This document shows, one piece after another, positions 11,171 to 21,892 of a stretch of DNA of 64,000 nucleotides (within the stretch, counting starts at the first letter, position 1; every line of letters starts with the position of its first letter). Under the pieces are notes generated by a model, which worked only from the letters and a program-made list of their open reading frames with translations, ran no database searches and was not told the origin of the DNA. The stretch is from positions 124,001-188,000 of the forward strand of contig MBPM02000002.1 in assembly GCA_001695595.3 (NCBI GenBank), given 5' to 3'. This stretch comes from Plasmopara viticola (lineage: Eukaryota; Oomycota; Peronosporomycetes; Peronosporales; Peronosporaceae). The translations under genes and the position numbers were made by a program.

Positions 11171-11809
11171 TCACAATTTGTCAAAGTACGTAAGTGGCAC
11201 CTTCGCGAATTTTTCAATCGCCTCTTTGGCAATCACCAGCACTTTCTCATGAACCTCATCAATGGTACCTGTGGCATCCACAGTGTGCCACTTGGGCGTG
11301 GCGCGCTTTACAATTTCGTGAAAATTGTGGTACACTTTTTCCTGAAAGGCCGTGGTCTCATACCTTTCCTGGCCAAAATCAGCACGTTCGGAAGCTAACG
11401 TCACTGGTACATCCAGAAAGACGACGGCATCAGGCTTGGGTAACCCAATTTCAGGTGCCCAGCACCAGTCGAGCGACATGCCGTTCTTTGCGGCGGAGAA
11501 AGCCACGCCACTGAACGAGTAGCGATCTACAATAACGTGTTGACCACTGGCAAGAAGCGATTCGATCTTGTTGGCCGCTTCCCAACGATTGGCTGAAAAG
11601 AGCAGGTGGATGGCACGGTCGTCCATCGCCTCCGAGCTCGTCAGGTACGAGTGAATGCTCTTGCCAATGGCGGTGCTGCGGTCTGGAAAGTGTAACAGAG
11701 AAGCAGATAAAGATGACGTGTTAAGTGCATCGTGCAACATCTTGGTCTGTGTCGTCTTGCCACAGCGATCCACGCCTTCGAAGAGGAGGAAAACACCGCG
11801 TCGGGTCAT
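11171..11809 (-). CDS. Thymidylate kinase (dTMP kinase)
   Basis: 212 aa, single exon, the normal length of the family. It phosphorylates dTMP to dTDP with ATP, the last dedicated step of dTTP synthesis, in cytosol or nucleus. Visible motifs are the P-loop FEGVDRCGKTT (residues 10-20), the substrate motif FPDRSTAIG (about 41-49), the DRYSFSGVAFS motif that binds the sugar-phosphate, and a LID region DFGQERYE followed by FQEKV, very close to animal and yeast enzymes. All key residues appear present, so it should be active. The ATG at 11809 is preceded by a CAATTT-containing stretch, reminiscent of oomycete initiator and flanking promoter elements but not proof. Its 3' end is 64 bp from the stop of the Cdc14-like gene. 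A degraded copy of its middle third lies at 24.2 kb. Confidence 0.95.
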   Translation of the reverse strand: MTRRGVFLLFEGVDRCGKTTQTKMLHDALNTSSLSASLLHFPDRSTAIGKSIHSYLTSSEAMDDRAIHLLFSANRWEAANKIESLLASGQHVIVDRYSFSGVAFSAAKNGMSLDWCWAPEIGLPKPDAVVFLDVPVTLASERADFGQERYETTAFQEKVYHNFHEIVKRATPKWHTVDATGTIDEVHEKVLVIAKEAIEKFAKVPLTYFDKL

Positions 11810-14800
11810 ATGGGCGAAATTGCAACTTATTTCTGGTACGAAATTTAGGGTACCTTACTTACCCTGTTTGGTATCCCGAGTACAAAAACGTCAACGTTAG
11901 AACACAGTAGAGCTGAAATCGACGACAAAGATTATCTCTTGTACTTTTACTTACTCTAAGTGTCTACTGTAACAGTATCAAAATTCATCAACAATCAAGA
12001 ATATCCATTTTCTTTGCTGATGCATCGATCCTTTCCATGCATTGGCGTCCCACTCGGTTCAGCTCGCAATCAAATGTCAACTTGTCAGAGTTGGCCTATT
12101 GTCGTCTATGGCTAATGAAATGTAATTGGCTTCCAGCCATTTAAAATTATGCGACACAGTATGAGGGCCCCAGCACTACTAAAAGTCAACTCGTACATGC
12201 AACTTTACCACAGGTCACGGTGATCGGTAGCAGTTTCCGTGCGAATTCTTTTGCTCGGTTAATAATACACACTACTGTGAATTCAAAAGTCTTGGATTCC
12301 TACCGAAGACAACGTGGAATCATGACCAGAAAGACTGTTATTGCGCTGTCAAGCTCCTTACTTATTCGAGTTACGTCTAATTGACTCTTTGTTCGATGCT
12401 GAATAGCCAGCCGCATATGATGCCATAAATAGGAGTAATCTTACAATGTAGAAACCATTGGTAATGTAATTAATATAAATCAGTATAAAATATGTAACAA
12501 ATTGGGACCGAATATTACTTGCCAATATTGAATGAACAGTCTTGGTGCTCGACAAATCGTACCCTATTTCCTGCAAAGTCCTCGCCAGTCACTAAAGTGG
12601 TACTCAGGACTGCGTTAAAACGGCAGCTGCATGTCAAGCAAGAATTAATTTCTACTTGATACAATTGTACTTTTGGACATAATTTCGTGTTCCTGAGGTC
12701 GAAGATGTATCAAAAGTAAGTAGCTCATGCTGAGACACAACAAGAAGTTCTATTCAAACTCGGTCATTGAAGATGGCTAGTCATTTAGTCTCTAGACCGG
12801 GATGCCTTGATCGCTGTCCAAGGTTGCAGCATCCACAGACTCCGTACTTACACTACGTGATCGAATTAATATCGAGAATTGCCACTTTGAAGACAAGATG
12901 ACTTAATGCATAGATTTGTTGAGTCCAAATGCTGCGAAGCGCGTCGTGATCCGCGACTGATAAAACTGATTTCTCGACTACAAGCTTTGTATTTAATTCT
13001 GGCTGACAGAGAATGATCTTATTATCATTAGTATAGTACACAATCTCTGATACCATAAATGGGTTGGCATGTTTGCGATGGCGTAACAGAGTGAAATTCA
13101 AAAGAGCGTCGCCTAAATGCACAACTTCGCTTGTCGTATCGGCGTACTTTAGCTAACACATGTGATATATAACATCTATCTCAGCAGCTAATGCACTTCC
13201 AGCATCAGCGGATGTAGCTAATGGTAGAGCTTCTTCCAGCTTGTCAGACCTAAAAGAAGAGGACGAGGGCTATGGTTCATTTCCGCACTCACTGTAGCGC
13301 GATTTCTTGTTGCAGCCACAGTAAAACCTTCAAGTAATTAATGCAAAGCTCACTAGGCAGATTGACGGCGGGGGCATACTACGCACACATCCGCACTAAG
13401 GCAACAATATTTGGGACCACGAAGCGCTTCTTTCTGAGGTATTACAGAGAGTGTCAGAGTGGAGACCTCAATGGCAACGTTCATTGGTCGACGTAGTTTT
13501 TTAAAGTGCGATGCGCTGTCGCAGCTCCAGATAGGCAAAGTCGATGATAGACTTCCGATGCATAGAATCAGAATGTGAAGTACACCCATTCTGGCCTGCC
13601 ACGAGCTTGACAAAACAGTTGGTGCAATGCAGTAGCGAGCTGCCATGCCACACCAGTACTCAATTTTTGCACAAGACGCTAATAAATGAGCGGAGCAATT
13701 TGCAGATTAAAATGAAATATTTAATGAACTCGTTGAAAGCATTCGCAAACAAGAGTACGAAGTTCATGTACGTAAACGCAATGCCTTGGCAATGTACGCT
13801 TGCTTGCTCGAATTGGCGCACGGATCAGCAAATACGAGCAGAGCAGCTCAAGTTGTCACGTGCGAGTGTCAGCAAGGCGTAAGAAATCGATTCCGGTAAG
13901 CAGGCTGCCTGATACTCTTGATCCCCATTTTTTTATATTTTGTCAAGGGGTTGCATCCAAAAAAGCTACTCGGCGTCTCGTTCCCGCACGCTGCAGCTTT
14001 AAGGTGTGCCAATTATGCATCACCCCGTGATTTAAATTGAAATACAGCCTTTATTGGTGACGCTCAAAGGAGATTTTGCCCGCGTTTGAGCTCTAGCTTT
14101 GGATATTTATAAGTACACTTAAAGTCTGCACATTTTTTTTGCCTATGCGGTCATTTTTGTATTACATTAATATTCACCACGTTTGCTCCACAGAATTTAT
14201 CGACAAGTTACGGCCGAGATCCCCAGTCAAGAGATCGTACATTTAGTAGCCGCGCTGAATATTTTGTGTATTTAACGTGTGACACGCAGTTGTCGCAGCA
14301 CAGGTGCTGGTCGGAACGTATTGGAATTTACTCATGTACATGCATAAAATATATTTATATCTAGAATGTGGTATAGGAAGGGAGGGAGCGATTTGTTTTA
14401 ATAAAAGTCGCATCGTTGGACTTCATTCCGATCCATGATTATGCTAATGGCAACCTTTTTATATAATGAAGCGCACGATTCGAATAAGGTTACCAGGGTT
14501 TTACACCTGAAGCAGAGACTCTAAGTTGAAGTTGAGCGTATACTGCGCTGTGATAAGGCAAAAATTTCAACTTCAATTTACTTTTCTGCTTCTCATGAAG
14601 TGATGCGCGAATCTATCGCGTCTTCACTAATGAAAGCCTTAAATAAAGAGAGACCAGCCGAAGCACACTTAACCCCTGTCCAAGCACACTTTCCAGGCCT
14701 GATTTTACATTGCCATTCGTTACTCGCAAAGTCTTTTGTCCGTAGTGCAGTGGTAAGTGAAGGCACTAATCTCCGTCTGGTTTACGGTAAAAAGATGATT

Positions 14801-15132
14801 GATTCGGTCTTGTGATTTGTGGCGGGTTTGGTGCTCTCAAGGCGAGCGAAGGTGTATACAACATACAAAGGTGAAGTGAAAAAGGAAGGCAGGAGAGAAC
14901 CAGCAAGTATGCTCCTTTTCTGCATGTCCGCTTATGAATGGCGGGCGTGTGTTTGCTCGGTAGCTGACTCTCTTTTCTGTCGATGTACTTGAAGCCGTCA
15001 CTTTTCACTGTCGAATCTCTTCAAGCCACTAACTTCAATTGCCAAGCTCACGTTTGAAGCTTTCGTTCGTTTAAGCCACGCTTGACTTGGAATTGACGCT
15101 TTACGTCAACTTGTTGAAGCTTATCCAAGACC
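11810..15132. other. Intergenic, no gene recognised
   Basis: About 3.3 kb with short overlapping frames on both strands (longest about 110 codons, 13544-13882) that show no motif. The A/T content is high and homopolymer runs are common. The 120 bases before 15133 presumably include the promoter of the SANT-like gene. I see no RNA gene. Confidence 0.45.
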
Positions 15133-16107
15133 ATGTTGTCGATGATAAATAGCAGCCAGTCCCTCGGCACTGACGCTGGCAGCAATGCCAACCCAAGAAC
15201 CACAAATGTTAGCGCCACCGCGAATAACGGAACTTCCGTTGCCCATGCGATCGCGAGCTTGGCTTTCAGTGAAAGCACTGTTTCACAGGAGTTTAGCCAG
15301 GTGACTCAGCAGTACGCAAAGCAGCCATTGCACGACGCCGAAGACGTTACGCGGCATCACCAGCACATCAGCAGTGCAGCTGACAAAGCTGCCGCTGTGC
15401 TCACCTCGGTTTCTCGAATCAATTTGCCGGCAAAAGCTGTAAAAGCTTCAAAGAAGCGATCAACTAAGTCGAAGTGTTCTCCGGGACTACGTAGCGGCAA
15501 GTGGACGGTGGAGGAGGAAGCTTTTACAAATTTGATCATTCACTACTTCAAGCGCGGCCTACTGGACGTTGAAGATGGCACGTCACTCCGCTGGTATCTT
15601 GCCAAGCGTTTAAACTGCGAAGCCATGCGCGTGACGAAGAAGTTGAAAGGTAACAGCTCCATTGGCAAGCAAATTTTTCGCTCAATCGAGAATACAATTG
15701 CGAATCGCCAGGCCATTCAACGCGCTCGTGAAGATTTGTGTCGCGCAGAAGCTCAATTTATTGAGTCACTCAGTGGCAAAGGAGTTGGTTCGGCCACGCC
15801 GTCTTCGCCGCTACCAACTTCCCTTGCCATCTCGGTCCGCGGTCGCAGGATCTTGCCGAATTTGAAGTACAGTGAAGATCAGCTTTCTTTAGCTCCCATG
15901 CCGCAGCCCAAGTCTGAGGATGCACGGCTCTTGATGCACTTCTTCTGTGAAGCATCTGACACGGGTTGTGACGAGGAGCCAGAAGATGAACAGAAAGTGG
16001 CGGCTGGTAGTCCAAACATTGACCTGCGCGGAAAGTTAGGCAAGAAAAGACCGCTGTCGAGTGTCATAAACGTGGATACGTCCAAGAAGGACACGTTACT
16101 CGTGTAA
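15133..16107 (+). CDS. SANT/Myb-like nuclear protein
   Basis: 324 aa, single exon. Residues 1-100 are Ser/Ala/Thr-rich and probably disordered, and 101-120 are basic (KASKKRSTKSK), a likely nuclear localisation signal. Residues 122-184 form a compact domain starting SGKWTVEEEAFTNLII and continuing RGLLDVEDGTSLRWYLAK, LNCEAMRVTKKLKG and SIGKQIF. The KWTxEEE start is that of a SANT/Myb-like helix. The following TLRxxLAxxLxCxxMRxxKK pattern is, as I recall it, a lineage-specific domain common in oomycetes and diatoms with no assigned function. An acidic Glu-rich tail follows (about 270-300). DNA or histone-tail binding is inference. It converges with the Beclin gene, whose last codon is 262 bp downstream. 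Confidence 0.6.
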   Translation: MLSMINSSQSLGTDAGSNANPRTTNVSATANNGTSVAHAIASLAFSESTVSQEFSQVTQQYAKQPLHDAEDVTRHHQHISSAADKAAAVLTSVSRINLPAKAVKASKKRSTKSKCSPGLRSGKWTVEEEAFTNLIIHYFKRGLLDVEDGTSLRWYLAKRLNCEAMRVTKKLKGNSSIGKQIFRSIENTIANRQAIQRAREDLCRAEAQFIESLSGKGVGSATPSSPLPTSLAISVRGRRILPNLKYSEDQLSLAPMPQPKSEDARLLMHFFCEASDTGCDEEPEDEQKVAAGSPNIDLRGKLGKKRPLSSVINVDTSKKDTLLV

Positions 16108-16369
16108 AAAGATGTTGTCGCGCAGCTTGTGCTATTGTAATCGCCAATTGCACTGATCGAGCTGCACGCTGTCGCACGAGACTATTTAGACGAGAGTCGA
16201 GTGAGCGACGTCGCACCTTTACATATTGCGAAACAAGTAAGATCCGGTTAGCAGTTTACATCGAGCCGCATTAGTTGTTGACGTAGAAAATCAAAGGTAG
16301 ACGTTAGACGCATTGATCTACCATGTACATAATCAATTTTGGTCGACAATACATCCATCTCGAACAACT

Positions 16370-18331
16370 TTACACAAAGTGTTCCATGATCACAACGCTC
16401 TGTTTCGAATCAGCAGTACGTATAACGGAAGGGTTTCCATTAAAAGCGCGTGCAGCTTTGCTGGGGGCGGTAACGGAAAATGTTGAATTGCTGTGTCCAC
16501 GGGTAGATACCCAAGTGAGCAACCACTTCATGTTGATAAGTGCACATTTCAGCGCTTTCGTCCACTCCTTGTATTTATTTTTCATAAAGATAATTGAGTG
16601 TCCATCAATGGAGTGCTTTGCGACCTTGAACGGCAGTCGGATGGACGGATCTCGAGCTCGTACAAATGCCATTAACTGGCCGAGACATGTGATCCAAGAG
16701 TCTAAGCCCAAATTAAAAAGAGACTCGGCAAAGTTTTGCTGATCCGAGCCATGTCTACATACCAGGCAAAATTAAGATCACTTCGATATTGGTAAAAGCA
16801 TTATGCTCGTCTCTGCAAAATGAACGACGTACAGATTATATTCCATTCGGAGGTTGCTTGTTCGGATAATTTTTGAAAAGCTGCCTAGTGGTACAATCTT
16901 GAAGCTAATACAATAAAATCTTTAGCAAGATGTAATTAAACACAGAGAGGTTGGCTTCACAAGCGTTTCACGTACTCAGAAAATTCCAGGCCGACCATAT
17001 CCGCTAACGTCTGCAGTAGCAACGCACACTCGCCAAATGCAGCGTTGATTTCATTCCACTCTATGGCTAAAGATGCAGATTGACCCAAACGAAAGCGATT
17101 GATCGTGCCGAACGCACCGTCATAGCCAATGACAAACATGTCTGTCAAAATGTTCAAATGCTTGGCCGACGTCACTTTTCGCTCCATTGCATCAATTTGT
17201 GCCGTGCCTGCATCCCTAATACTCTGAAATACAGATTCTTGCAGCTGCAACGTGTTCAATTCTTCCCACAGTCGTTCCTCATTGCAAACAAGAGCCTTCT
17301 CCTCTTCGTCCATTACTTCATGCTGTTGAGCTATAATCTTTCGTTCGCTCTCCATTAAGTTGAGATTTTCCTCCAATGTACTTATTTCACGTTCGTACTA
17401 ATTCGTCCCGAAAACAAACGATAAAAGTCAAGTGTCGATACAACAACATTATTCATATGCCATAGCACGCACAAATCGCATTTGATCGTTGAGCCGCTCA
17501 ATGTCATCGTCTTGGATGGCGGTGCTGGTCGTGGTGTGTAAAAAGGCTGTGATGCAGCGCTTTTCATAGCGAGCGCGTTCAGCTTGCCTGCAACTACAGA
17601 TCAGTCGACGTGGTCCACGGCAACAATTATAGATCGCACCCGTCAATCATCGTGACCATGCTGTCCATGCATTCCTTGCACACTGGCGTCAATACTGGCA
17701 TTCCCGCACTGTAAATACCAACACAATATAAGTGGTGCTATAAGTACTTTCTTCTCGTCAACAAGATCGTACCAATGCGCTTGCTGAGTCGTAAGCAGAC
17801 GTACGTGATGGCTCAAGTCTGCATACGTGGGTACAGCCACCATACTGTCTTCCATTTCATTAATCTCCTCGTCGTGGCTCGCACGGCCCACGTGAGCCTC
17901 AAAATACCGTTCCGAAGCAGTAAAACTATCTTTCATTCGCTGCTGCTGGCGTCGCTGTTGTTGTTGTCGCTTCTGTTTCCGTTGAACTTGCTGCCGTCTT
18001 TGCTCGTGTTGATGCTGTTGCTGCAGCGAGAGATTGTACCGCGCGCTCGCATACAATTCCTCTCCGTACACGCCGGACTCGCCCATTTCCAGTGGTGTCG
18101 CTGCGCTCGTTGGCACTTTCTGTAGCAGTAACATGCTCTGGGAGGCGCTGGCGGTAGGAAGAAGCACATAGGATTCGCCTAATACTGCACCGCCAACCGC
18201 AAAAGACGAACCAAGTAAAGATGAGCACCAAGCAAACACGCAAAACCACTTGAAAGAGCTATGATTGTCCTACCTGGTGCGCTGAGAAGCTCATTCTCGA
18301 GCGAGCTCTGGCACTGTTGACATCTTTGCAT
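16370..18331 (-). CDS. ATG6: Beclin-1/ATG6, seven exons
   Basis: Subunit of the class III PI3-kinase complex (with VPS34 and VPS15) that makes PI3P for autophagosome nucleation and endosomal sorting. Exons 18331-18274, 18184-17773, 17708-17640, 17587-17473, 17397-16976, 16904-16833 and 16754-16370 join across GT-AG introns with matching phases to give exactly 511 codons (510 aa). CxxC pairs occur at residues 4-7 and 167-170 (VCKECMDSM), ESYVLLP (23-29) matches the family's N-terminal block, a coiled coil spans about 182-300, and the BARA domain runs from about 305 to 465 with AFGTINRFRLG, IEWNEINAAFG, FKIVPLGSFSK and KEWTKALK. A Gln/Arg-rich stretch at 74-102 is unusual. About 45 residues follow the conserved end. 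The start is shared with a divergent bestrophin gene. Junctions are predicted, not observed. Confidence 0.9.
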
Positions 18332-18422
18332 TGTGGTGTTGAAGAATGCGGAATCCTGTGTTTTAGCATGAGCACTCTCGATCACAGGTTCCAAGTTGTA
18401 AAAGCTCCACCCTTATGATCTA
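18332..18422. promoter_or_regulatory. 91-bp bidirectional promoter region
   Basis: The Beclin start codon (minus) and the bestrophin-like start codon (plus) face away from each other with only 91 bp between them, so both core promoters and both 5' untranslated regions must fit here or overlap the opposite gene. I see no clear TATA box. The compactness points to shared, co-regulated initiation; this is inference from spacing alone. Confidence 0.5.
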
Positions 18423-19712
18423 ATGATCTACTATAGTAATCGCCGCTTGTGGCGCTTAGTGCTGCACTTGCACGGCTCGGCCATCACCTCTCTCTCTACA
18501 CTAGGTCGTGCTGCCATCGTGACAGCGCTATCGACTACGTTGCTTGTCTTGCAACGCGAAGTACCGACGCTGTTGCCCTCTCAGGCACTGAAAGAGCTCC
18601 TACTGTCCGCATCGATCTTCCTCGCGGTTCTACTAGGACTACGCGTATTTACGGCTCTGCATCAATGGCAACGAGGCATTGAAGATGTTAGCGCAATTTC
18701 AGACGCAGCACGGACGCTCACATCCACTGCCTGCTCCTTTGTGCACTTCTCGCGAAAGGCCGTGGCCGATCGCGCGCAAATCCGCAACAAGTGTCAATTT
18801 ATTCGGGACATCAAGCGGTACATTCTGCTATACGTGACGCTAGTGTTTCACGACTGCAATAAGAGTGAGGTTCCATTAGAGCTGCGGGCGCTTTTGACCC
18901 AAAAGGAAGCTGATGAATTCTCGAGTACGGAAGTCTTGACACTAGGTGAGCATACGTGGAACAGGGAACGCAATGTGGTTGGATCGGCCAATAAAATGCG
19001 CGCAGCTGTGGTGGAACTCTGGTTGCGGCGGACAATTAATCGTGCGAAAAGAAAAAGCTACGTGACAGTGGAACAGGCAATGGACCTCAACAAGATTGTT
19101 TCGAGGCTCACGCAGATATACACGAGGATCTTTAACCTGAGTAATGTGCCCATTGCATTCAACCTAGCACAATGCTTGCACGTGTGTTTTGTTGCGTACT
19201 TGCTGCTCATGGAAGCTGCACTAGCTCCTGTGTTGGGATACATGTCACCACTGTTTGTGGGCATTGCTGCAGTGCTGTTGTTTGCATTGGATTCTGTAGC
19301 TTCGTCGATTGAGTGTCCTTTTGGTCCTGACGCCAACGACGTGGATCTTGAAGCACGCCTCTTATGCATTCAAGACGAGCTAAAGGTTATTCTACAAGCG
19401 CACTTCCATTCCGTGGGACATGCAGACTCATTTAAAGAGCAAGACCGCATGGCGTCGCTGTCTTCACTATTGTCGGTAGACGTTGACACTATCAATCGGG
19501 GACGCACGCGGCACGAATCGGTGTCGTCGTCTTACTCATCTAACGAGCGCCCGTCAAAGACCTCGGCGTCTTCGTCCTTGTCGACCACTGATCGCGCTGT
19601 ATTGGTGTCTATCCAACCAGATGCTTACGGAACCATCAGCGAAGCAGACGACGAAGTTGCCAGCCCTCCGCCAATGCACAAATCGGACCAAAACCTTCAC
19701 ATTGCTGTGTAG
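18423..19712 (+). CDS. Bestrophin-like anion channel
   Basis: 429 aa, single exon. Similar to the bestrophin / UPF0187 family of calcium- or voltage-gated chloride channels, which assemble as pentamers. The N-terminus (MIYYSNRRLWRLVLHLHGSA) has the typical amphipathic start, followed by membrane helices near residues 27-45 and 58-76, a long cytoplasmic helical region, and two further hydrophobic helices near 245-266 and 270-292. The family signature just after the last helix is present as ECPFGPDANDVDLE (297-310). The C-terminal 90 residues are Ser-rich and probably regulatory. Which membrane it serves cannot be read from the sequence. It shares a short promoter with Beclin and converges with the next gene, 305 bp away. 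Confidence 0.8.
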   Translation: MIYYSNRRLWRLVLHLHGSAITSLSTLGRAAIVTALSTTLLVLQREVPTLLPSQALKELLLSASIFLAVLLGLRVFTALHQWQRGIEDVSAISDAARTLTSTACSFVHFSRKAVADRAQIRNKCQFIRDIKRYILLYVTLVFHDCNKSEVPLELRALLTQKEADEFSSTEVLTLGEHTWNRERNVVGSANKMRAAVVELWLRRTINRAKRKSYVTVEQAMDLNKIVSRLTQIYTRIFNLSNVPIAFNLAQCLHVCFVAYLLLMEAALAPVLGYMSPLFVGIAAVLLFALDSVASSIECPFGPDANDVDLEARLLCIQDELKVILQAHFHSVGHADSFKEQDRMASLSSLLSVDVDTINRGRTRHESVSSSYSSNERPSKTSASSSLSTTDRAVLVSIQPDAYGTISEADDEVASPPPMHKSDQNLHIAV

Positions 19713-20017
19713 CTGAACTGATGCAGCAATGCCGGAAGTGACGTTGTAGTAAGTAAAGTTTCATGCATTTTATACAAAGGGAGGTGGGTGCAAATCGAAC
19801 ATACCATTTAAAGTTGACGCACGCCAAGATTCATGAAAAACGACCTAATGATTGCTAATCTGTTTAACATTCTCTTCGCTCGACTGTCACTTCGGTTACT
19901 GCTGTGGATCTTCACCTCGCTTGATTATTAATGCGAGATAGATTTTTACAAAATCAGCAAATCTAAAACTCGTGATAGGACTTGAACAGACTAAAATCAT
20001 CCAGCTACTGCATGTGT
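19713..20017. other. Convergent 3' flank
   Basis: 305 bases between two convergent stop codons. They presumably hold the 3' untranslated regions and polyadenylation signals of both genes; nothing else is seen. Confidence 0.6.
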
Positions 20018-21892
20018 CTAGTTTATAGTCCAACCCGAGCTGGTGGCGCTGTGCGGGTCAAACGTACCATTTGAAGGGTGCGGTTTGTTTTGATTTTGAA
20101 GTTCATCGAGAAAATCCTCTTCCAAGATAGGCATATTCGTACCACGGTCCATGTCAAATGTGCCAACAGCAGGCATGCTGGTACCAGAATTCGATGAATA
20201 GTCACTGAATCCGCTGCCTCGGTCATTCCCTCGAAGTTGTCGGTTGTCTAATTCCCAGTCCGTCTCGTCATCGTAATCAGACTGGAATGAAAATTTACTG
20301 ACGTCTGAAGGTCGGGAGCTTTCAGCATCCTCGCTTAAATTTGCAAAACTCGCACGATCGTATGGGTTCAGCGAAAAGGATCCGCCGCGTTCTGATGTTT
20401 GTGCCAGCGCAGCTGTCTCAACGTTGATCGTTCTGTCGAAAATGCTGCTATCCCCTGCGTTGACTACGAGGTAAGACGGACCGGTGTTGCCAGAGCTGAA
20501 ATCATCGCTCAGATCTAATCCTTGCAACGTTGCGGGTGTCTTATGCGACAAATAGTTGGAAGATGCCAGAGTGTGATCATTTGTGCGGTCCAACCCGTGG
20601 ACGGGTTGTCGGAATGGAATTTCCTTGATGCTAACGTGACCGTGCCGCTTTTTCATGTAGCAAAAGAGTAACCCTGCTAGCAAGATCGCACCACCAATAC
20701 CAATTCCTACGTAAAGAAAGAGATTGCTGTCACTACTGCCACCCTGTACAGAGGCTGTCACACTCGAGTAGATGGCCATGTCAAGCCGCTCACCGTCCAC
20801 AGTCACCATGGCGACCCGGCCAAACATTGTGTATTGGCCAGAGTTTTCAAAAGTGTACCTAGTCGAGTAGCTCGCGGCCCAGTTCGTGAGGTTCATGTCA
20901 TCTTGTTCAGCGATATAAAAAGTAGTAGATTCATCGCCCGTGTACGTTGAGCAATTAGCGTGAGGTGCATTTCGTTGACATCCCGAAAAGACAGAGACTG
21001 GAACAACCGAGTAGACATTTGTTCGAGGATTTTTAATTGCGTCAGTGGTTGATACCTCGGCGATAAGAGTCGGGTCGTCAGTCGACATATCGGACATGTC
21101 CAGTCTCCACGCAATATCAATAGTGTCACCCACAAGCACATCTGTGGACGAGAGTGACATTGACATGGTGCCAGGGCAATATGCCCCCGTACGAATGGTG
21201 AGGTCTCCGGAAACACTTGGATCAAAAACGGACACCTCCGGAGACGTCCAGCAGTACGTCGTGGTACCATCTGTCGCAATACTACCGGGTGTTGTACCAG
21301 CGACATCACCGATCTGAACTGGGAAGAACGTCACGAAGTCAGCACGGGCATTGCCGCCAATGTTCACCACGAGATGCACGTATCCTGAGTATTTCCCATC
21401 TTTTGGAATGACAAGCTCTTCCGAGCCAAAAACAGCAACATTGTCGCTAAAACTATTGGGATTATTAAGGGACACGTACGTGGATGAGCTCTCGCTTGTT
21501 TTTGAAAAAATGTCGCACGAGCGCCAGTCACACATGACCACATTGGCTACAGCTACATCGTACGTGCCGTCGTTCGTGCTGCCCGACGATTCATTCATGC
21601 TATGCGTCAAATAGTCGGGCACAGGTACACGCACAATTGGCTCGGGAAATTTAAAGTCGGCATCAGCTGACGAAGTGTCCAGCGTGGCAGTGTAGCGCAG
21701 TGGAATGAGCGTGTTCTTTTCAAGTCGAGTGGCAATGTCCACACGAACTGTGATAGGACACAAAGTTCCTTCATCCGATACCAGCACATTGTCCTGCGAG
21801 ACCTGCTCTTCGGAATACTTTTGTGAAATGTAGTAGCAATACGTGGTTTTGCCGTCCATCTTGTAGGTCACCCTGTATCGTGCACCGACCAT
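20018..21892 (-). CDS. Type I membrane protein, duplicated ectodomain
   Basis: About 624 aa from the ATG at 21892, which is the first in-frame ATG after an upstream TGA. Residues 1-385 form a Cys-containing, Ser/Thr-rich ectodomain made of two halves with the same order of motifs: TTYC followed about 25-30 residues later by a CP pair (TLCPITV, AYCPGTM), a beta-rich segment, then a second Cys pair and an Ig-like end (KYSGYVHLVVNI, QYTMFGRVAMV). A transmembrane helix follows (about 393-415) with a basic KKRHGH stop-transfer and a 200-residue Ser/Asp-rich cytosolic tail. No signal peptide is visible at this start, so an upstream exon is probably missing from my model. The family is not recognised; a surface sensor or adhesion role is only a guess. 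Confidence 0.7.
   Translation of the reverse strand: MVGARYRVTYKMDGKTTYCYYISQKYSEEQVSQDNVLVSDEGTLCPITVRVDIATRLEKNTLIPLRYTATLDTSSADADFKFPEPIVRVPVPDYLTHSMNESSGSTNDGTYDVAVANVVMCDWRSCDIFSKTSESSSTYVSLNNPNSFSDNVAVFGSEELVIPKDGKYSGYVHLVVNIGGNARADFVTFFPVQIGDVAGTTPGSIATDGTTTYCWTSPEVSVFDPSVSGDLTIRTGAYCPGTMSMSLSSTDVLVGDTIDIAWRLDMSDMSTDDPTLIAEVSTTDAIKNPRTNVYSVVPVSVFSGCQRNAPHANCSTYTGDESTTFYIAEQDDMNLTNWAASYSTRYTFENSGQYTMFGRVAMVTVDGERLDMAIYSSVTASVQGGSSDSNLFLYVGIGIGGAILLAGLLFCYMKKRHGHVSIKEIPFRQPVHGLDRTNDHTLASSNYLSHKTPATLQGLDLSDDFSSGNTGPSYLVVNAGDSSIFDRTINVETAALAQTSERGGSFSLNPYDRASFANLSEDAESSRPSDVSKFSFQSDYDDETDWELDNRQLRGNDRGSGFSDYSSNSGTSMPAVGTFDMDRGTNMPILEEDFLDELQNQNKPHPSNGTFDPHSATSSGWTIN

Noticed and set aside
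17926..18249. 107-codon and 78-codon minus-strand frames overlapping the Beclin gene
   Set aside because: They are alternative-frame shadows of Beclin exon 2, whose Gln/Arg codon repeats keep other frames open.
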